The notes under the pieces were generated by a model. That model saw only the letters and a program-made list of their open reading frames with translations, made no database searches and was not told where the DNA came from. Positions 36,109 to 45,690 of a DNA stretch of 64,000 nucleotides are shown here, piece after piece. Position numbers and translations under genes: made by a program. Source of the stretch: Kurthia massiliensis (GTDB lineage Bacteria; Bacillota; Bacilli; Bacillales_A; Planococcaceae); contig NZ_HE610996.1 in NCBI RefSeq assembly GCF_000285555.1, positions 749,724 through 813,723 on the forward strand, read 5' to 3'. Numbering within the stretch: position 1 is the stretch's first letter; the number at the start of each line of letters is the position of its first letter.

Positions 36109-36936
36109 TTATAAAAAGACGATAATTCCTAAAATAATCGCGATGACAATACGGTAAATCGCAAACGGTACAAGTTTAATACGGTCAATCAATTTCAAGA
36201 AGAACTTAATCGACAATAGCGCAAAAATAAAGGCACTAATAAAACCGACGGCGTAAAAGCCCATGTCGCTCGGATTAATATCTTCCCAATGTTTGAATAA
36301 CGACAGTGCACTCGCACCGGCCATAATCGGCACCGCCATAATAAATGTAAAGTCTGCGGCTGTTTTATGGCTCAAACCGAATAGCACACCACCTGAAATT
36401 GTCGAACCAGAACGTGAAAAACCTGGCCATAACGATAAACATTGCACGAGGCCAATTAGAAAAGCATTTTTATAGCTTAGTTGGTCAAGCGACGTAATAC
36501 GCGGCTTTTTCGGCCCTAATTTGTCTGCAGCAATCATTAAAAACGCACCGACTAACAAGCCAATGATGACGGTTTCGATACTAAACAGATGTGCATCGAT
36601 ATAATCTTCTACAAGTAATCCTAAAACACCCGCTGGTAAAATACCGACGAATACATGCAGTAAATTAAAGTGCTGTGATTTCGTTTGTCCTTCAATATGG
36701 TACAAGCCGATTAAACTTAAAATTCGTTTCCACATAACAACGACGACCGCTAAAATCGATCCGAGCTGAATAACGATTTTAAACGTATTCGCTGACGATG
36801 ACCCTAAAAAATCCGCGGTTTTTAACCACATATCATCGACAATAATCATATGCCCTGTTGATGATACAGGTGCAAACTCCGTCATCCCTTCAACGAAGCC
36901 GAGTAACAATGCTTTCAAAAACTCTACAATATCCAT
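36109..36936 (-). CDS. uppP: Undecaprenyl-pyrophosphate phosphatase (BacA/UppP)
   Basis: 275 residues, eight membrane segments. The active-site motifs are present: GFVEGMTEFAPVSSTGHMII near the N-terminus and the PGFSRSGSTISGG motif near residue 160. It recycles the undecaprenyl lipid carrier for cell-wall synthesis and gives bacitracin tolerance. Start at ATG 36936 behind AAAGGAG; a longer in-frame version lacks a site. Divergent from the lia operon, another envelope-stress locus. Confidence 0.93.
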   Translation of the reverse strand: MDIVEFLKALLLGFVEGMTEFAPVSSTGHMIIVDDMWLKTADFLGSSSANTFKIVIQLGSILAVVVVMWKRILSLIGLYHIEGQTKSQHFNLLHVFVGILPAGVLGLLVEDYIDAHLFSIETVIIGLLVGAFLMIAADKLGPKKPRITSLDQLSYKNAFLIGLVQCLSLWPGFSRSGSTISGGVLFGLSHKTAADFTFIMAVPIMAGASALSLFKHWEDINPSDMGFYAVGFISAFIFALLSIKFFLKLIDRIKLVPFAIYRIVIAIILGIIVFL

Positions 36937-37037
36937 AAATTCTCCTTTATCTACTACATTTTCTATTACAAACAATTTGGCATTATCATACCATGTTCGT
37001 CGCATGAAAAAAGTTACAGCTTTGTAAATGTTCAAAG

Positions 37038-37135
37038 ACTGAGACGTCCTCAGCCTCTAGACCTAGTCAAAAATCCATTTCCAGACCGTTCTAAAAAATA
37101 CGCATTCACCGTATCATAAATTTACAAACAACGAA
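37038..37135 (+). promoter_or_regulatory. Promoter region of lia operon with dyad
   Basis: CTGAG-acgtc-CTCAG dyad (37039-37053) about 100 bp upstream of the first lia gene, followed by a second partial dyad (ctctagacctagtc). A dyad in this position could be the LiaR site, since lia promoters are LiaR-activated. I do not trust my memory of the consensus enough to call it firmly. The minus strand (gaggctgagga) also partly resembles the arms of the repeat at 16.8 kb. Confidence 0.35.
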
Positions 37136-37149
37136 GGAGGCATAAACAA

Positions 37150-37497
37150 ATGAAAAAATTTGGACTTGCATTACTCGGTGTCATCGCCGGGATTACGATT
37201 ATTGGCGTGATCGGACCACTTGGAGGTTTATTGTTTTCAGGAGCAATCGCTTACGCAGGTTTTCACTTCTACGTTAAAGCAGATTCTAGTTTCTCAAAAG
37301 TTGTCTGGGCTTTAGTCGGCATCGCAGGCGCTGTCACAGCAATCGCAAACTTCCCTGGTGTACTCGGTGCTATCGCATTAGCAGCACTTGCATACGTGTA
37401 CTATAAATGGAATCACTCAGCCAAACCGAAAACAACGACAAAAAAATCAAATGACCCATTCCAAAACTTCGAAAAAGAATGGTCAAACTTTAAATAA
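37150..37497 (+). CDS. liaI: LiaI-like small membrane protein (lmo0954 family)
   Basis: 115 residues: three or four hydrophobic segments (about 5-90), then a basic, Lys/Thr-rich cytosolic tail ending NFEKEWSNFK. Position directly before the PspA/LiaH gene and strong GAAGGAGG site identify it as the LiaI-type membrane anchor for LiaH. The sequence is closer to the Listeria lmo0954 type than to B. subtilis LiaI. First gene of a five-gene operon. Confidence 0.8.
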   Translation: MKKFGLALLGVIAGITIIGVIGPLGGLLFSGAIAYAGFHFYVKADSSFSKVVWALVGIAGAVTAIANFPGVLGAIALAALAYVYYKWNHSAKPKTTTKKSNDPFQNFEKEWSNFK

Positions 37498-37516
37498 CGC
37501 TTAGGAGGAATTTTAC

Positions 37517-38137
37517 ATGAACTTACTACAACGTCTTAAATACGCCATCGAATCCGATTTAAATATGCAACCAACGAGTGACAATCCACTTGCTCGTTTA
37601 AATCAATACATTCAAGAAGCAGAGCGACAAACAGAAGATACGAAAACGTTTTTAGAACGACAAGTAAAACTCAAGCAACATTTAGAAACACAACTTGCAG
37701 AAGCGAAATCTTTACTTGAAAAACGTACGACACAAATTACACTCGCAGAGCAAACCGGCGAAGCCGACTTAATCGCATTTGCACAAGCAGAACAAGCAGC
37801 GTATACGAATCGTGTACAATTGCTGACACAATCCGTACATGAAACGACGAAATCAGTCATCGCGCTCGAACAAAAATATGAATTAATGAAACATAAGATT
37901 GAAGAAATGAAAATTCGTCAATTACAAGTAATGAGTTATGAAAATAATGCACGTGCTAACTATCATATGGATGCGATGCTACACCCTGAAAAGCAAAACG
38001 TAGCAGACGTAGACGGTTTATACGCATACGTTGACACACTTCAACATCCAACAACGGTTGTAACACCGACGAGTTCACTCGAAGATCGTTTAAATGCGCT
38101 TGAAAAACAATCGCTCAAACTAGCAAAAGACGTTTAA
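37517..38137 (+). CDS. liaH: LiaH, PspA/IM30 family phage-shock protein
   Basis: 206 residues, almost entirely helical and coiled coil, highly charged, with the PspA-like opening LLQRLKYAIESDLN and long heptad stretches to residue about 150. PspA/LiaH proteins oligomerise and protect the membrane under envelope stress. It starts 19 bases after the LiaI-like gene, with AGGAGG. A stem-loop follows before liaF, which would favour a short liaI-liaH transcript over the full operon. Confidence 0.85.
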   Translation: MNLLQRLKYAIESDLNMQPTSDNPLARLNQYIQEAERQTEDTKTFLERQVKLKQHLETQLAEAKSLLEKRTTQITLAEQTGEADLIAFAQAEQAAYTNRVQLLTQSVHETTKSVIALEQKYELMKHKIEEMKIRQLQVMSYENNARANYHMDAMLHPEKQNVADVDGLYAYVDTLQHPTTVVTPTSSLEDRLNALEKQSLKLAKDV

Positions 38138-38153
38138 ATTATATACACTCATG

Positions 38154-38177
38154 AGGAGATACCATTTGGTGTCTCCT
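38154..38177 (+). promoter_or_regulatory. Intra-operon stem-loop between liaH and liaF
   Basis: Ten-bp stem aggagatacc / ggtgtctcct with a 4-base loop and only a short T stretch after it. In B. subtilis a hairpin after liaH separates the abundant liaIH message from the rest; this looks like the counterpart, a partial terminator or 3'-end stabiliser. Confidence 0.65.
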
Positions 38178-38203
38178 TTACATATTTCAAAGGAGGAATT
38201 GCG

Positions 38204-38881
38204 ATGCCGCAGCGCACGAATATTTTTACCCGCTTTTTCTTAGTCGCCTTGTTGCTCATTTTTATAGAAGGTTTTTTATTAGAAAACGGTAATATTTTTT
38301 TCGCATTGCTCGGCTTAGCGGGCATTTTATATGCGATGAAAAAGCAGAAACGCGCGATTTTTTGGATTAGCGTCGGCTTAATCGTCATCGTCTTTATGTC
38401 GATGTGGAGTATGCGTATTATTATCGTCCTCGTACTTACCTATATTATTTGGAAAATGATACAAAAAGAGCCACTTGAAGTGGACGTCTCGGCGTATCAA
38501 ACAAATGCGGTGAAACAAAACAACCCGATCATTTCATTCGAGCAATCATCGACAGAAGCGTACCAGTGGCAAGATGTCCACATTCAAAATGCAGCTGGTG
38601 ATTTAATTGTCGATACGACGACGACGATTTTACCGAAAAATGTGTCGCTCATTAACGTACGACAAGGGTTCGGTAAGACGACGGTTTATGTTCCTTATGA
38701 AGTGCCGGTACGCATTCATTTCAATACGCTTTACGGTGAAGTGCAAGCATTTGGCAATCAATATAGCCGCCTCTTTAATCAATCTATCGTATTAAAAGAT
38801 GGCGACTTAATTGATACACCTCAACAGCTCATCATTACCGTTTCAACATTTTTAGGGGATTTGGAGGTCGTGCGAAAATGA
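38204..38881 (+). CDS. liaF: LiaF, inhibitor of LiaRS signalling
   Basis: 225 residues: four membrane segments (about 10-95) and a soluble C-terminal LiaF domain (DUF2154, about 115-225) with the beta-helical repeats and the ending FLGDLEV. LiaF keeps LiaS off in the absence of cell-wall antibiotics. AAAGGAGG precedes ATG. Its stop overlaps the liaS start by four bases (ATGA), so the two are translationally coupled. Confidence 0.9.
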   Translation: MPQRTNIFTRFFLVALLLIFIEGFLLENGNIFFALLGLAGILYAMKKQKRAIFWISVGLIVIVFMSMWSMRIIIVLVLTYIIWKMIQKEPLEVDVSAYQTNAVKQNNPIISFEQSSTEAYQWQDVHIQNAAGDLIVDTTTTILPKNVSLINVRQGFGKTTVYVPYEVPVRIHFNTLYGEVQAFGNQYSRLFNQSIVLKDGDLIDTPQQLIITVSTFLGDLEVVRK

Positions 38882-39894
38882 CGAAACTCATGCTACGATT
38901 TTTTGGTTTCCTTCTATTATTTATAGTGCTCTGCAGCAGCATCGCATTTTTATTATTTGATGAACCAGCACAATTCCGATTTTTCATTGATCGGACGTAT
39001 TGGCAATTACCGTACGGCGCTTGGGTGCTTATCATTTTAGCGGCACTTAGCTTCTTCATCGCGACGTGGGCTGCTACTATTACACGTCAACGCGATGTTA
39101 TTTATAAACAAACGCTCGATCAATTGTTAAAAGACCAAACGAATATGCCGCGCCTACGTCAATTACCGCAAAAACAGCGTCAGCAATTAAATGAACTCGC
39201 AGAACTAATTCAAACGCAGAAAAAAAGTTTGCAGCGATTAATTAACGACGATGCAAAAGCAAAAGAAGCGATGATTGAAGAGCAAGTCATTCAAGAGCGA
39301 CAGCGTCTCGCACGTGAACTACATGACTCGGTTTCACAACAATTGTTTGCCGCATCGATGATGTTATCAGCAATTAACGAAACAGCTGACGTAAATGATG
39401 TCGCAGCGAAACAGCTCGCACAAACGGAAAAAATTGTCCAACAAGCACAATTAGAAATGCGCGCGCTGTTATTACATCTTCGCCCTGCTGCGTTAAAAGG
39501 AAAAACGCTTGCAGTCGGCATGCAAGATTTGTTAACGGAATTACGGCAAAAAGTGTTATTTACGATTCATGAACGCATTGAAGAAGTGCATTTGCCAAAA
39601 GGTGCTGAAGATCATCTATTCCGTATCGCACAAGAAACGCTCTCTAATACACTCCGCCATTCAAAAGCGACCGAAGTAGATTTACTGCTCGTCGAACGCG
39701 ACAATCGCGTCATTTTACGCGTGCAAGATAATGGTGTCGGATTTGAAGCGTCGGACGACACGCACGGTGGCTCGTACGGTTTACGCAACATTGAAGAACG
39801 TGCGATTGAAATCGGTGGGACGTGTAAAATCGTTTCTGTAAAAGACCAAGGGACGATGATCGAAGTACAAATCCCGACAGAACAGGAGGAATAA
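38878..39894 (+). CDS. liaS: LiaS sensor histidine kinase
   Basis: 338 residues: two membrane helices (about 8-28 and 46-66) with a very short external loop (intramembrane-sensing type), a cytosolic linker, HisKA_3 with the phospho-accepting histidine in ARELHDSVSQQLF near residue 145, and a HATPase domain with DNGVGFE. It senses envelope damage through LiaF and phosphorylates LiaR. Confidence 0.92.
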   Translation: MTKLMLRFFGFLLLFIVLCSSIAFLLFDEPAQFRFFIDRTYWQLPYGAWVLIILAALSFFIATWAATITRQRDVIYKQTLDQLLKDQTNMPRLRQLPQKQRQQLNELAELIQTQKKSLQRLINDDAKAKEAMIEEQVIQERQRLARELHDSVSQQLFAASMMLSAINETADVNDVAAKQLAQTEKIVQQAQLEMRALLLHLRPAALKGKTLAVGMQDLLTELRQKVLFTIHERIEEVHLPKGAEDHLFRIAQETLSNTLRHSKATEVDLLLVERDNRVILRVQDNGVGFEASDDTHGGSYGLRNIEERAIEIGGTCKIVSVKDQGTMIEVQIPTEQEE

Positions 39895-39895
39895 A

Positions 39896-40525
39896 ATGAT
39901 TCGAGTTTTATTAGCGGACGATCATGAAATGGTACGTATCGGTGTCTCAGCTTATTTGCAAGCGCAACCGGATATGGAAGTCGTCGCCGAAGCAGAAAAT
40001 GGCCAGCAAGCAGTCGAAAAAGCGCTCGAAACGAAACCGGACATTATTTTAATGGATATGGTCATGCCGATTATGACCGGAGCTGAAGCGACAGCTGCCA
40101 TTATCGCACAATGGCCCGACGCGAAAATTATGGTCGTTACGAGCTTTTTAGACGACGATAAAGTGTACCCTGCACTTGAAGCAGGTGCTGTTAGCTATAT
40201 TTTAAAGACGACGAACGCAAAACAAATTGCCGATGCGATTCGTAAAACGTATAGCGGCACATCGGTATTAGAACCAGAAGTGACAACGAAAATGATGAAG
40301 CGCATGCGCGAACCAGACCGTGCGTTACACGAACAATTAACCGAACGTGAACATGAAGTGTTATTATTAATGGCACGCGGCATGACAAACCAAGAAATTG
40401 CCGATACATTGTTCATCGCGCTCAAAACTGTCAAGACACATGTTAGTAATATATTATCAAAACTAGAAGTGCAAGATCGTACACAAGCAGTCGTATATGC
40501 CTTCTCAAATCATCTCGTAAAATAA
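39896..40525 (+). CDS. liaR: LiaR response regulator (NarL/LuxR type)
   Basis: 209 residues: receiver domain with acidic pair LLADDHE and phosphoacceptor aspartate in IILMDMVMP, then a C-terminal LuxR helix-turn-helix (LTEREHEVLLLMARG ... TVKTHVSNILSKL). It starts one base after the liaS stop with AGGAGG inside the end of liaS. Expected to activate the promoter upstream of the LiaI-like gene. Operon ends at a terminator. Confidence 0.93.
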   Translation: MIRVLLADDHEMVRIGVSAYLQAQPDMEVVAEAENGQQAVEKALETKPDIILMDMVMPIMTGAEATAAIIAQWPDAKIMVVTSFLDDDKVYPALEAGAVSYILKTTNAKQIADAIRKTYSGTSVLEPEVTTKMMKRMREPDRALHEQLTEREHEVLLLMARGMTNQEIADTLFIALKTVKTHVSNILSKLEVQDRTQAVVYAFSNHLVK

Positions 40526-40528
40526 TTA

Positions 40529-40563
40529 AAAAGGCGAACTTCTTTTAGAAGAATTCGCCTTTT
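40529..40563 (+). terminator. lia operon terminator
   Basis: Stem aaaaggcgaacttctt / aagaattcgcctttt, 4-base loop. Confidence 0.85.
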
Positions 40564-40725
40564 CTCATTACATAAGGACTATTTCAAGCAAAAATGCTCT
40601 TTATATTTAACAAAATATTAACTGTTTCGTCTGGTTTTTTGGCAATTGAAGTTTTTCGAATAGTAAAACAGGAAAATGTTCGGTATTATTAGTACATATT
40701 ATTTTCATTTAGAGAGGGTTTTCAT

Positions 40726-42015
40726 TTGAATCTCGGGCAAAAAATTAAGTTAGAACGTCTCAAAAGCCATATGACTCAACAGCAACTCGCTGAAGGTATT
40801 TGTTCAACGTCTTATTTAAGTAAAATCGAGAAAAATCACGTTGTACCAAAGCAAACGATTCAACGTGCATTGTTCAATCGATTAAACATCACAGAAACGC
40901 CAGCTGAATTAGATGAATCAACCTTCATGTCCGATCTTTTGATCGCTTATCATGCTATTTTAGAAAGTCAGTCACCTGATCATGCGCGAATTGCTTTTAA
41001 CACATTTTATAGTGAGCAGATTACGTTTACGAAGCAAGAGAACTTTTATACGACCAATTTATATTTACTGTATTTCGCGGTTATTGCGAAAGAACCCGCA
41101 TCTCAAGTGAAACATCTTTTGTACGGTATGCTGGCGATTAAATATAAATTTACTGCGTATCAAAAGTATGTTTTCCACGTAGTGCGTGCACTTTATCATT
41201 ACGAACAAAATGAATTTGAAGAAGCGCATTTACAAGCAACTTCCGCCGAAAAAATTCAATCTCTCCACCACGTTGCTGAAGATATTGAGTATGCGTCCTT
41301 ACTATTTTTAGAAGGTCTGATTTATTTCCGTACATATGAACATGGCAATGCGTTTTCAAAAGTAAACAAAGCATTGCAGCTATTTACGCAATATGAAATT
41401 CATGAACAGATGTTGAAAGCGTACAATTTATTAGGCCTCATCAATTTACAATTCGGCAACTTCGAACAAACTTTGAAATATTTAAATGATGGCTACAACT
41501 ACGCTGTACAGCTTGATAAAACATCGCATTACGGACAATTACTACAAAACATTGGTTATACATACGCACGTATGCAACAACCAAAAGTAGCAATTCAATA
41601 TTACCGCCGCAGTTTAAAAGTAAAAGAACTGCCTCTTCCACAGCTCGTAACGATCCATTCAATTATTAAAGAATACTCAAAAATTGATAACGGCGAAAAA
41701 ATTTTGAAATGGTGCCAAGAAGGTTTAGCCATTATCGAAGCACATGACTTAAAAGATGCAGCGCTCAGCTACCACTATCATTTCCATATCTATCCGATGC
41801 TTCACCATTTAGAGCCATTTAAGCCCTATTGTTTAGAAAACGCCATTCAACATTTTACGTCGTTAAAAGATCATCGCAACGTGCAAAAATATGCCCTTGC
41901 GCTCGCAAAAGGCTATGAAACGATGGGCAACTTTGAAAAAGCTGTCCACTATTATCGTCTCGCAAATGAAGCATCATTTGCGGTACGAGGTATTAAAGCA
42001 TGGCAAGATTTATAA
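40726..42015 (+). CDS. XRE-type regulator with TPR domain (RNPP-like)
   Basis: 429 residues. N-terminal helix-turn-helix (residues 1-60: KIKLERLKSHMTQQQLAEGICSTSYLSKIEK split into helices), then a superhelical tetratricopeptide array to the C-terminus (e.g. AYNLLGLINLQFGNFEQTLKYL and YRRSLKVKEL). This is the size and layout of NprR/PlcR-type regulators, which bind re-imported signalling peptides. It starts at TTG 40726 behind AGAGAGGG. No pro-peptide gene follows on the same strand, but a convergent 50-codon hydrophobic peptide gene lies 137 bp downstream. A different ligand, or none, is possible. Confidence 0.85.
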   Translation: MNLGQKIKLERLKSHMTQQQLAEGICSTSYLSKIEKNHVVPKQTIQRALFNRLNITETPAELDESTFMSDLLIAYHAILESQSPDHARIAFNTFYSEQITFTKQENFYTTNLYLLYFAVIAKEPASQVKHLLYGMLAIKYKFTAYQKYVFHVVRALYHYEQNEFEEAHLQATSAEKIQSLHHVAEDIEYASLLFLEGLIYFRTYEHGNAFSKVNKALQLFTQYEIHEQMLKAYNLLGLINLQFGNFEQTLKYLNDGYNYAVQLDKTSHYGQLLQNIGYTYARMQQPKVAIQYYRRSLKVKELPLPQLVTIHSIIKEYSKIDNGEKILKWCQEGLAIIEAHDLKDAALSYHYHFHIYPMLHHLEPFKPYCLENAIQHFTSLKDHRNVQKYALALAKGYETMGNFEKAVHYYRLANEASFAVRGIKAWQDL

Positions 42016-42017
42016 CG

Positions 42018-42064
42018 ACAAAAAAGGTGTAACCGAATCGTCCACCGTTTCGGTTACACCTTTT
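42018..42064. terminator. Bidirectional terminator
   Basis: Stem aaaggtgtaaccgaa / ttcggttacaccttt between the TPR regulator and the convergent small peptide gene. Confidence 0.85.
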
Positions 42065-42151
42065 GTTTTGGCCGCATATTTGTCTGTTAAACCAACTCGG
42101 CGACACTTTTAAATCTTTACTACTTCCGTAAAGATATTCGTTTCCATATCC

Positions 42152-42304
42152 TTAAGGAATTAAGTTCATTACAAAGTTTGTAAACTGTTGTAATGCGGTT
42201 AAATTGAATAGTTGCTGTGAGCAAAATAGCAAGCTACCGCAAGCCAATACTAGAGAAAATACAGAACCAACTAAAGCGCCTTTCGTTGGAGTTTTAGCAG
42301 ACAT
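42152..42304 (-). CDS. Small hydrophobic peptide, 50 residues
   Basis: An unannotated short gene: ATG 42304, stop TAA at 42152, preceded by AGGAGGG (42315-42321) and a TATACT -10 box (minus strand of 42344-42349). It opens with a basic stretch (MSAKTPTKGALVG), continues with a hydrophobic segment (about residues 9-28) containing two cysteines, and ends QQFTNFVMNLIP. It has the shape of a secreted pro-peptide or a small single-pass membrane protein. Its convergent position next to an RNPP-type regulator suggests, but does not prove, a signalling peptide. The weak -35 fits a regulated promoter. Confidence 0.6.
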   Translation of the reverse strand: MSAKTPTKGALVGSVFSLVLACGSLLFCSQQLFNLTALQQFTNFVMNLIP

Positions 42305-42493
42305 AAATAGCGGACCCTCCTGTACATTTGATTGATTAACGCTAGTATACGGGATTTGTTTTTCATTTATATGACAAAACGCTTACGTTATGATTAAATC
42401 AACCAATTTGTGTCATATTTCGGTCTTTTTGTCGCAGATGCAAGCCCTTCCAAATTTCGTTATAATGGCTTATAGAAAAAGAGGTGCTATGTC

Positions 42494-42724
42494 ATGTATA
42501 AAACAGTCGCTGAAACTGCAAAAGATATCCACATGCCTGAGGCGCAAGTGATGCGTTACGTACTACATGGTCGCATCCGTGCTGTCCATGACGGCGAACA
42601 ATTTTTAATTAATAGCCAACAGTTTACGACGTACTTTGAACAACTTGAACGTATTAAACACGAAATTGACTTATGGAAAGCAACGCCAATTCCTGAAGAT
42701 ATCGATATTAAAGATGAAGACTAA
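42494..42724 (+). CDS. Small helix-turn-helix (excisionase/MerR-like) protein
   Basis: 76 residues. The first 50 form an excisionase-type winged helix (TVAETAKDIHMPEAQVMRYVLHGRI followed by INSQQF), then an acidic tail. Such stand-alone domains bind DNA or regulate small operons; nothing phage-like surrounds it. Start ATG 42494 behind AAGAGGTG. Terminated immediately. Confidence 0.75.
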   Translation: MYKTVAETAKDIHMPEAQVMRYVLHGRIRAVHDGEQFLINSQQFTTYFEQLERIKHEIDLWKATPIPEDIDIKDED

Positions 42725-42776
42725 AAAAACGTCTACAATGGAAATTCGACAAACCACTGTAGACGTCTTTTTTTGT
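42724..42776. terminator. Bidirectional terminator
   Basis: Stem acgtctacaatgg / ccactgtagacgt with long flanking A and T runs. Confidence 0.85.
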
Positions 42777-42778
42777 TA

Positions 42779-43765
42779 TTACGCTAAAGATACCGCTTTT
42801 TCTGGCTTCGCTAACATATCTGCATAATCTTCCATCATAACGCTCGCTGTCGGATACATTCCCGCACCTGGACCGACCATCGTTAATGTGCCGATGTAGT
42901 TCGTATCCAATGCGACGGCGTTGTTCACATCGTCGATTGCGTATAATGGATGATCTGGACCAACAAGTTCTGGGCCGACTTTCGCAATGATTTCTCCCGC
43001 TTCATTACGGTATGCATCTGCAACGTGACGGTAGCGTAAGCCTTTTTCTTTCGCTGCTGCTACTTGTTCCGCTGTAATGCCGTCGATACCGACCATTTCA
43101 ACTTTGTCCCAATCTGGTTGTTCACCAAACGCTAACGCGCAAAGAATCATTAATTTACAAAAAGCATCTTTACCTGAAATATCGTTGTAAGGATCCGCTT
43201 CTGCATAACCAAGATCTTGTGCCGCTTTTAGCGCGACATCGAAAGGTAAACCTTCTGCACGCATTTGCGTTAAAATGTAGTTTGATGTGCCATTTAAAAT
43301 ACCTTGCACATGTTTCACTTCGTTGACGCGTAGTAAGTTTTGCATCGTTTTAATAACAGGCACGCCACCTGCAGTCGTTGCTTCGTACCCTACTTGGACG
43401 CCATATTTTTTCGCTTTTTGTTGTAATGCTTGTCCGTAACGTGCGAACATCACTTTATTCGCCGTAATGACGTGGCATCCTTTTTCAATCGCTTTGTCTA
43501 AGTATCCGTATGCAGGCTCTTCACCGACAATACCTTCAAAAACGACTTCTAAATCTGGGGTTGCTAAAATATCATCAAATGACTCTGTGAATAATGATTG
43601 GTCGATGCCTTCACGTACTTTAGATGCGTCACGCACTAAAATTTTCGCAATTTCAACTTCCACCCCTAATGTTTTTTTGAAATGTTCACGACGTTCATGA
43701 ACGATATTGTAAATGCCTTGTCCTACTGTACCGAATCCTAAGATTGCTGCCTTGACTGATGCCAT
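42779..43765 (-). CDS. hom: Homoserine dehydrogenase, short form without ACT domain
   Basis: 328 residues. N-terminal Rossmann domain with GFGTVGQGI, cofactor-edge VITANKV, and a catalytic domain with the conserved GILNGTSNYIL, DLGYAEADPYNDI and the lysine in SGKDAFCKL. The usual C-terminal ACT feedback domain of the roughly 430-residue Bacillus enzyme is missing, so threonine inhibition is not expected. It reduces aspartate semialdehyde to homoserine. It lies downstream of metY on the same strand, 229 bases apart with a weak terminator between, so it supplies homoserine for methionine synthesis. Confidence 0.9.
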   Translation of the reverse strand: MASVKAAILGFGTVGQGIYNIVHERREHFKKTLGVEVEIAKILVRDASKVREGIDQSLFTESFDDILATPDLEVVFEGIVGEEPAYGYLDKAIEKGCHVITANKVMFARYGQALQQKAKKYGVQVGYEATTAGGVPVIKTMQNLLRVNEVKHVQGILNGTSNYILTQMRAEGLPFDVALKAAQDLGYAEADPYNDISGKDAFCKLMILCALAFGEQPDWDKVEMVGIDGITAEQVAAAKEKGLRYRHVADAYRNEAGEIIAKVGPELVGPDHPLYAIDDVNNAVALDTNYIGTLTMVGPGAGMYPTASVMMEDYADMLAKPEKAVSLA

Positions 43766-43950
43766 ACTATGTTCGCCTCCAAATGCTTTTTATATTCTAA
43801 ACGGTCATCATTGTACGCCTAAAGTGTACAAGTGTTTCTTCAAAAGAAACAATTATTAATAGTTTAGACGATAAAGCATAGAATTTCAAGAATATTCTTT
43901 CTTCAATGGACAACTGTCTTTTTCAAAAGGTCATATACGTATAATGTAAA

Positions 43951-43979
43951 AAAGGACAACGAATGAGCTATCCTTTTTC
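43951..43979 (-). terminator. Weak terminator downstream of metY
   Basis: Seven-bp stem aaaagga / tcctttt with a 14-base loop; may allow read-through into hom. Confidence 0.5.
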
Positions 43980-43994
43980 ATGATCAAATGAGAT

Positions 43995-45284
<1,290 letters not shown>

Positions 45285-45323
45285 TTATGTTCGATGGAAT
45301 ATCGGAGGTGAAGAGAGGAAAAT

Positions 45324-45352
45324 AAAAAACCCTTCTTCATAAGAAGAGGGTT
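45324..45352 (-). terminator. Riboswitch-controlled terminator
   Basis: Minus-strand stem aaccctcttct / agaagggtt followed by six T, between the SAM aptamer and the metY ribosome-binding site. Confidence 0.85.
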
Positions 45353-45365
45353 GTATAAGCAATAG

Positions 45366-45474
45366 TCCTCCCCTTATCTTTCAGATCCGATCAATCTGTA
45401 GGAATTAGCACCGTAGTATGTATACTGGTTGCCGGGCATCGCAGGGCCTAGTCCCTCCGCCACTCTTGATAAAG
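45366..45474 (-). ncRNA. SAM-I (S-box) riboswitch
   Basis: Read on the minus strand: CTTATCAAGAGTGGCGGAGG at the 5' end, then GGACTAGGCCCTGCGATGCC, CGGCAACC, and the closing GATAAGGGGAGGAC at the 3' side. These are the universally conserved S-box segments (kink-turn, pseudoknot and SAM pocket). The 5' ATCAAGAG/GATAAG arms form P1. It controls metY through the terminator that follows. Confidence 0.95.
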
Positions 45475-45511
45475 GTTATATGATTTTATTTGTTCCATCT
45501 GATTGGTAATC

Positions 45512-45558
45512 AGTATACACGAACATTCTCTTATGAGTCAACCGAATTTTCTAAATTT
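45512..45558 (-). promoter_or_regulatory. metY promoter with CodY-like box
   Basis: Minus-strand TTGACT (45536-45541), 18-base spacer, TATACT (45512-45517). Just upstream, AATTTTCTAAATTTT at 45544-45558 differs from the CodY consensus AATTTTCWGAAAATT at three positions. CodY control of sulfur amino-acid genes is common in Bacillales; the call is tentative. Confidence 0.6.
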
Positions 45559-45690
45559 TTAGATTAATATCATCTCATTTTAGCAAAAATCGCACACATT
45601 TGTCGGAAATGATACTGTGAGTAGCCAAATCCCGAACAAATCCGTTATAGTTAAACTGATTTTATACTATTACATAAGGAGCTGATTTTT

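Noticed and set aside
42369..42384. Possible cre site upstream of the small peptide gene (acaaaacgcttacg)
   Set aside because: Lacks the required TG at the start and CA at the end.
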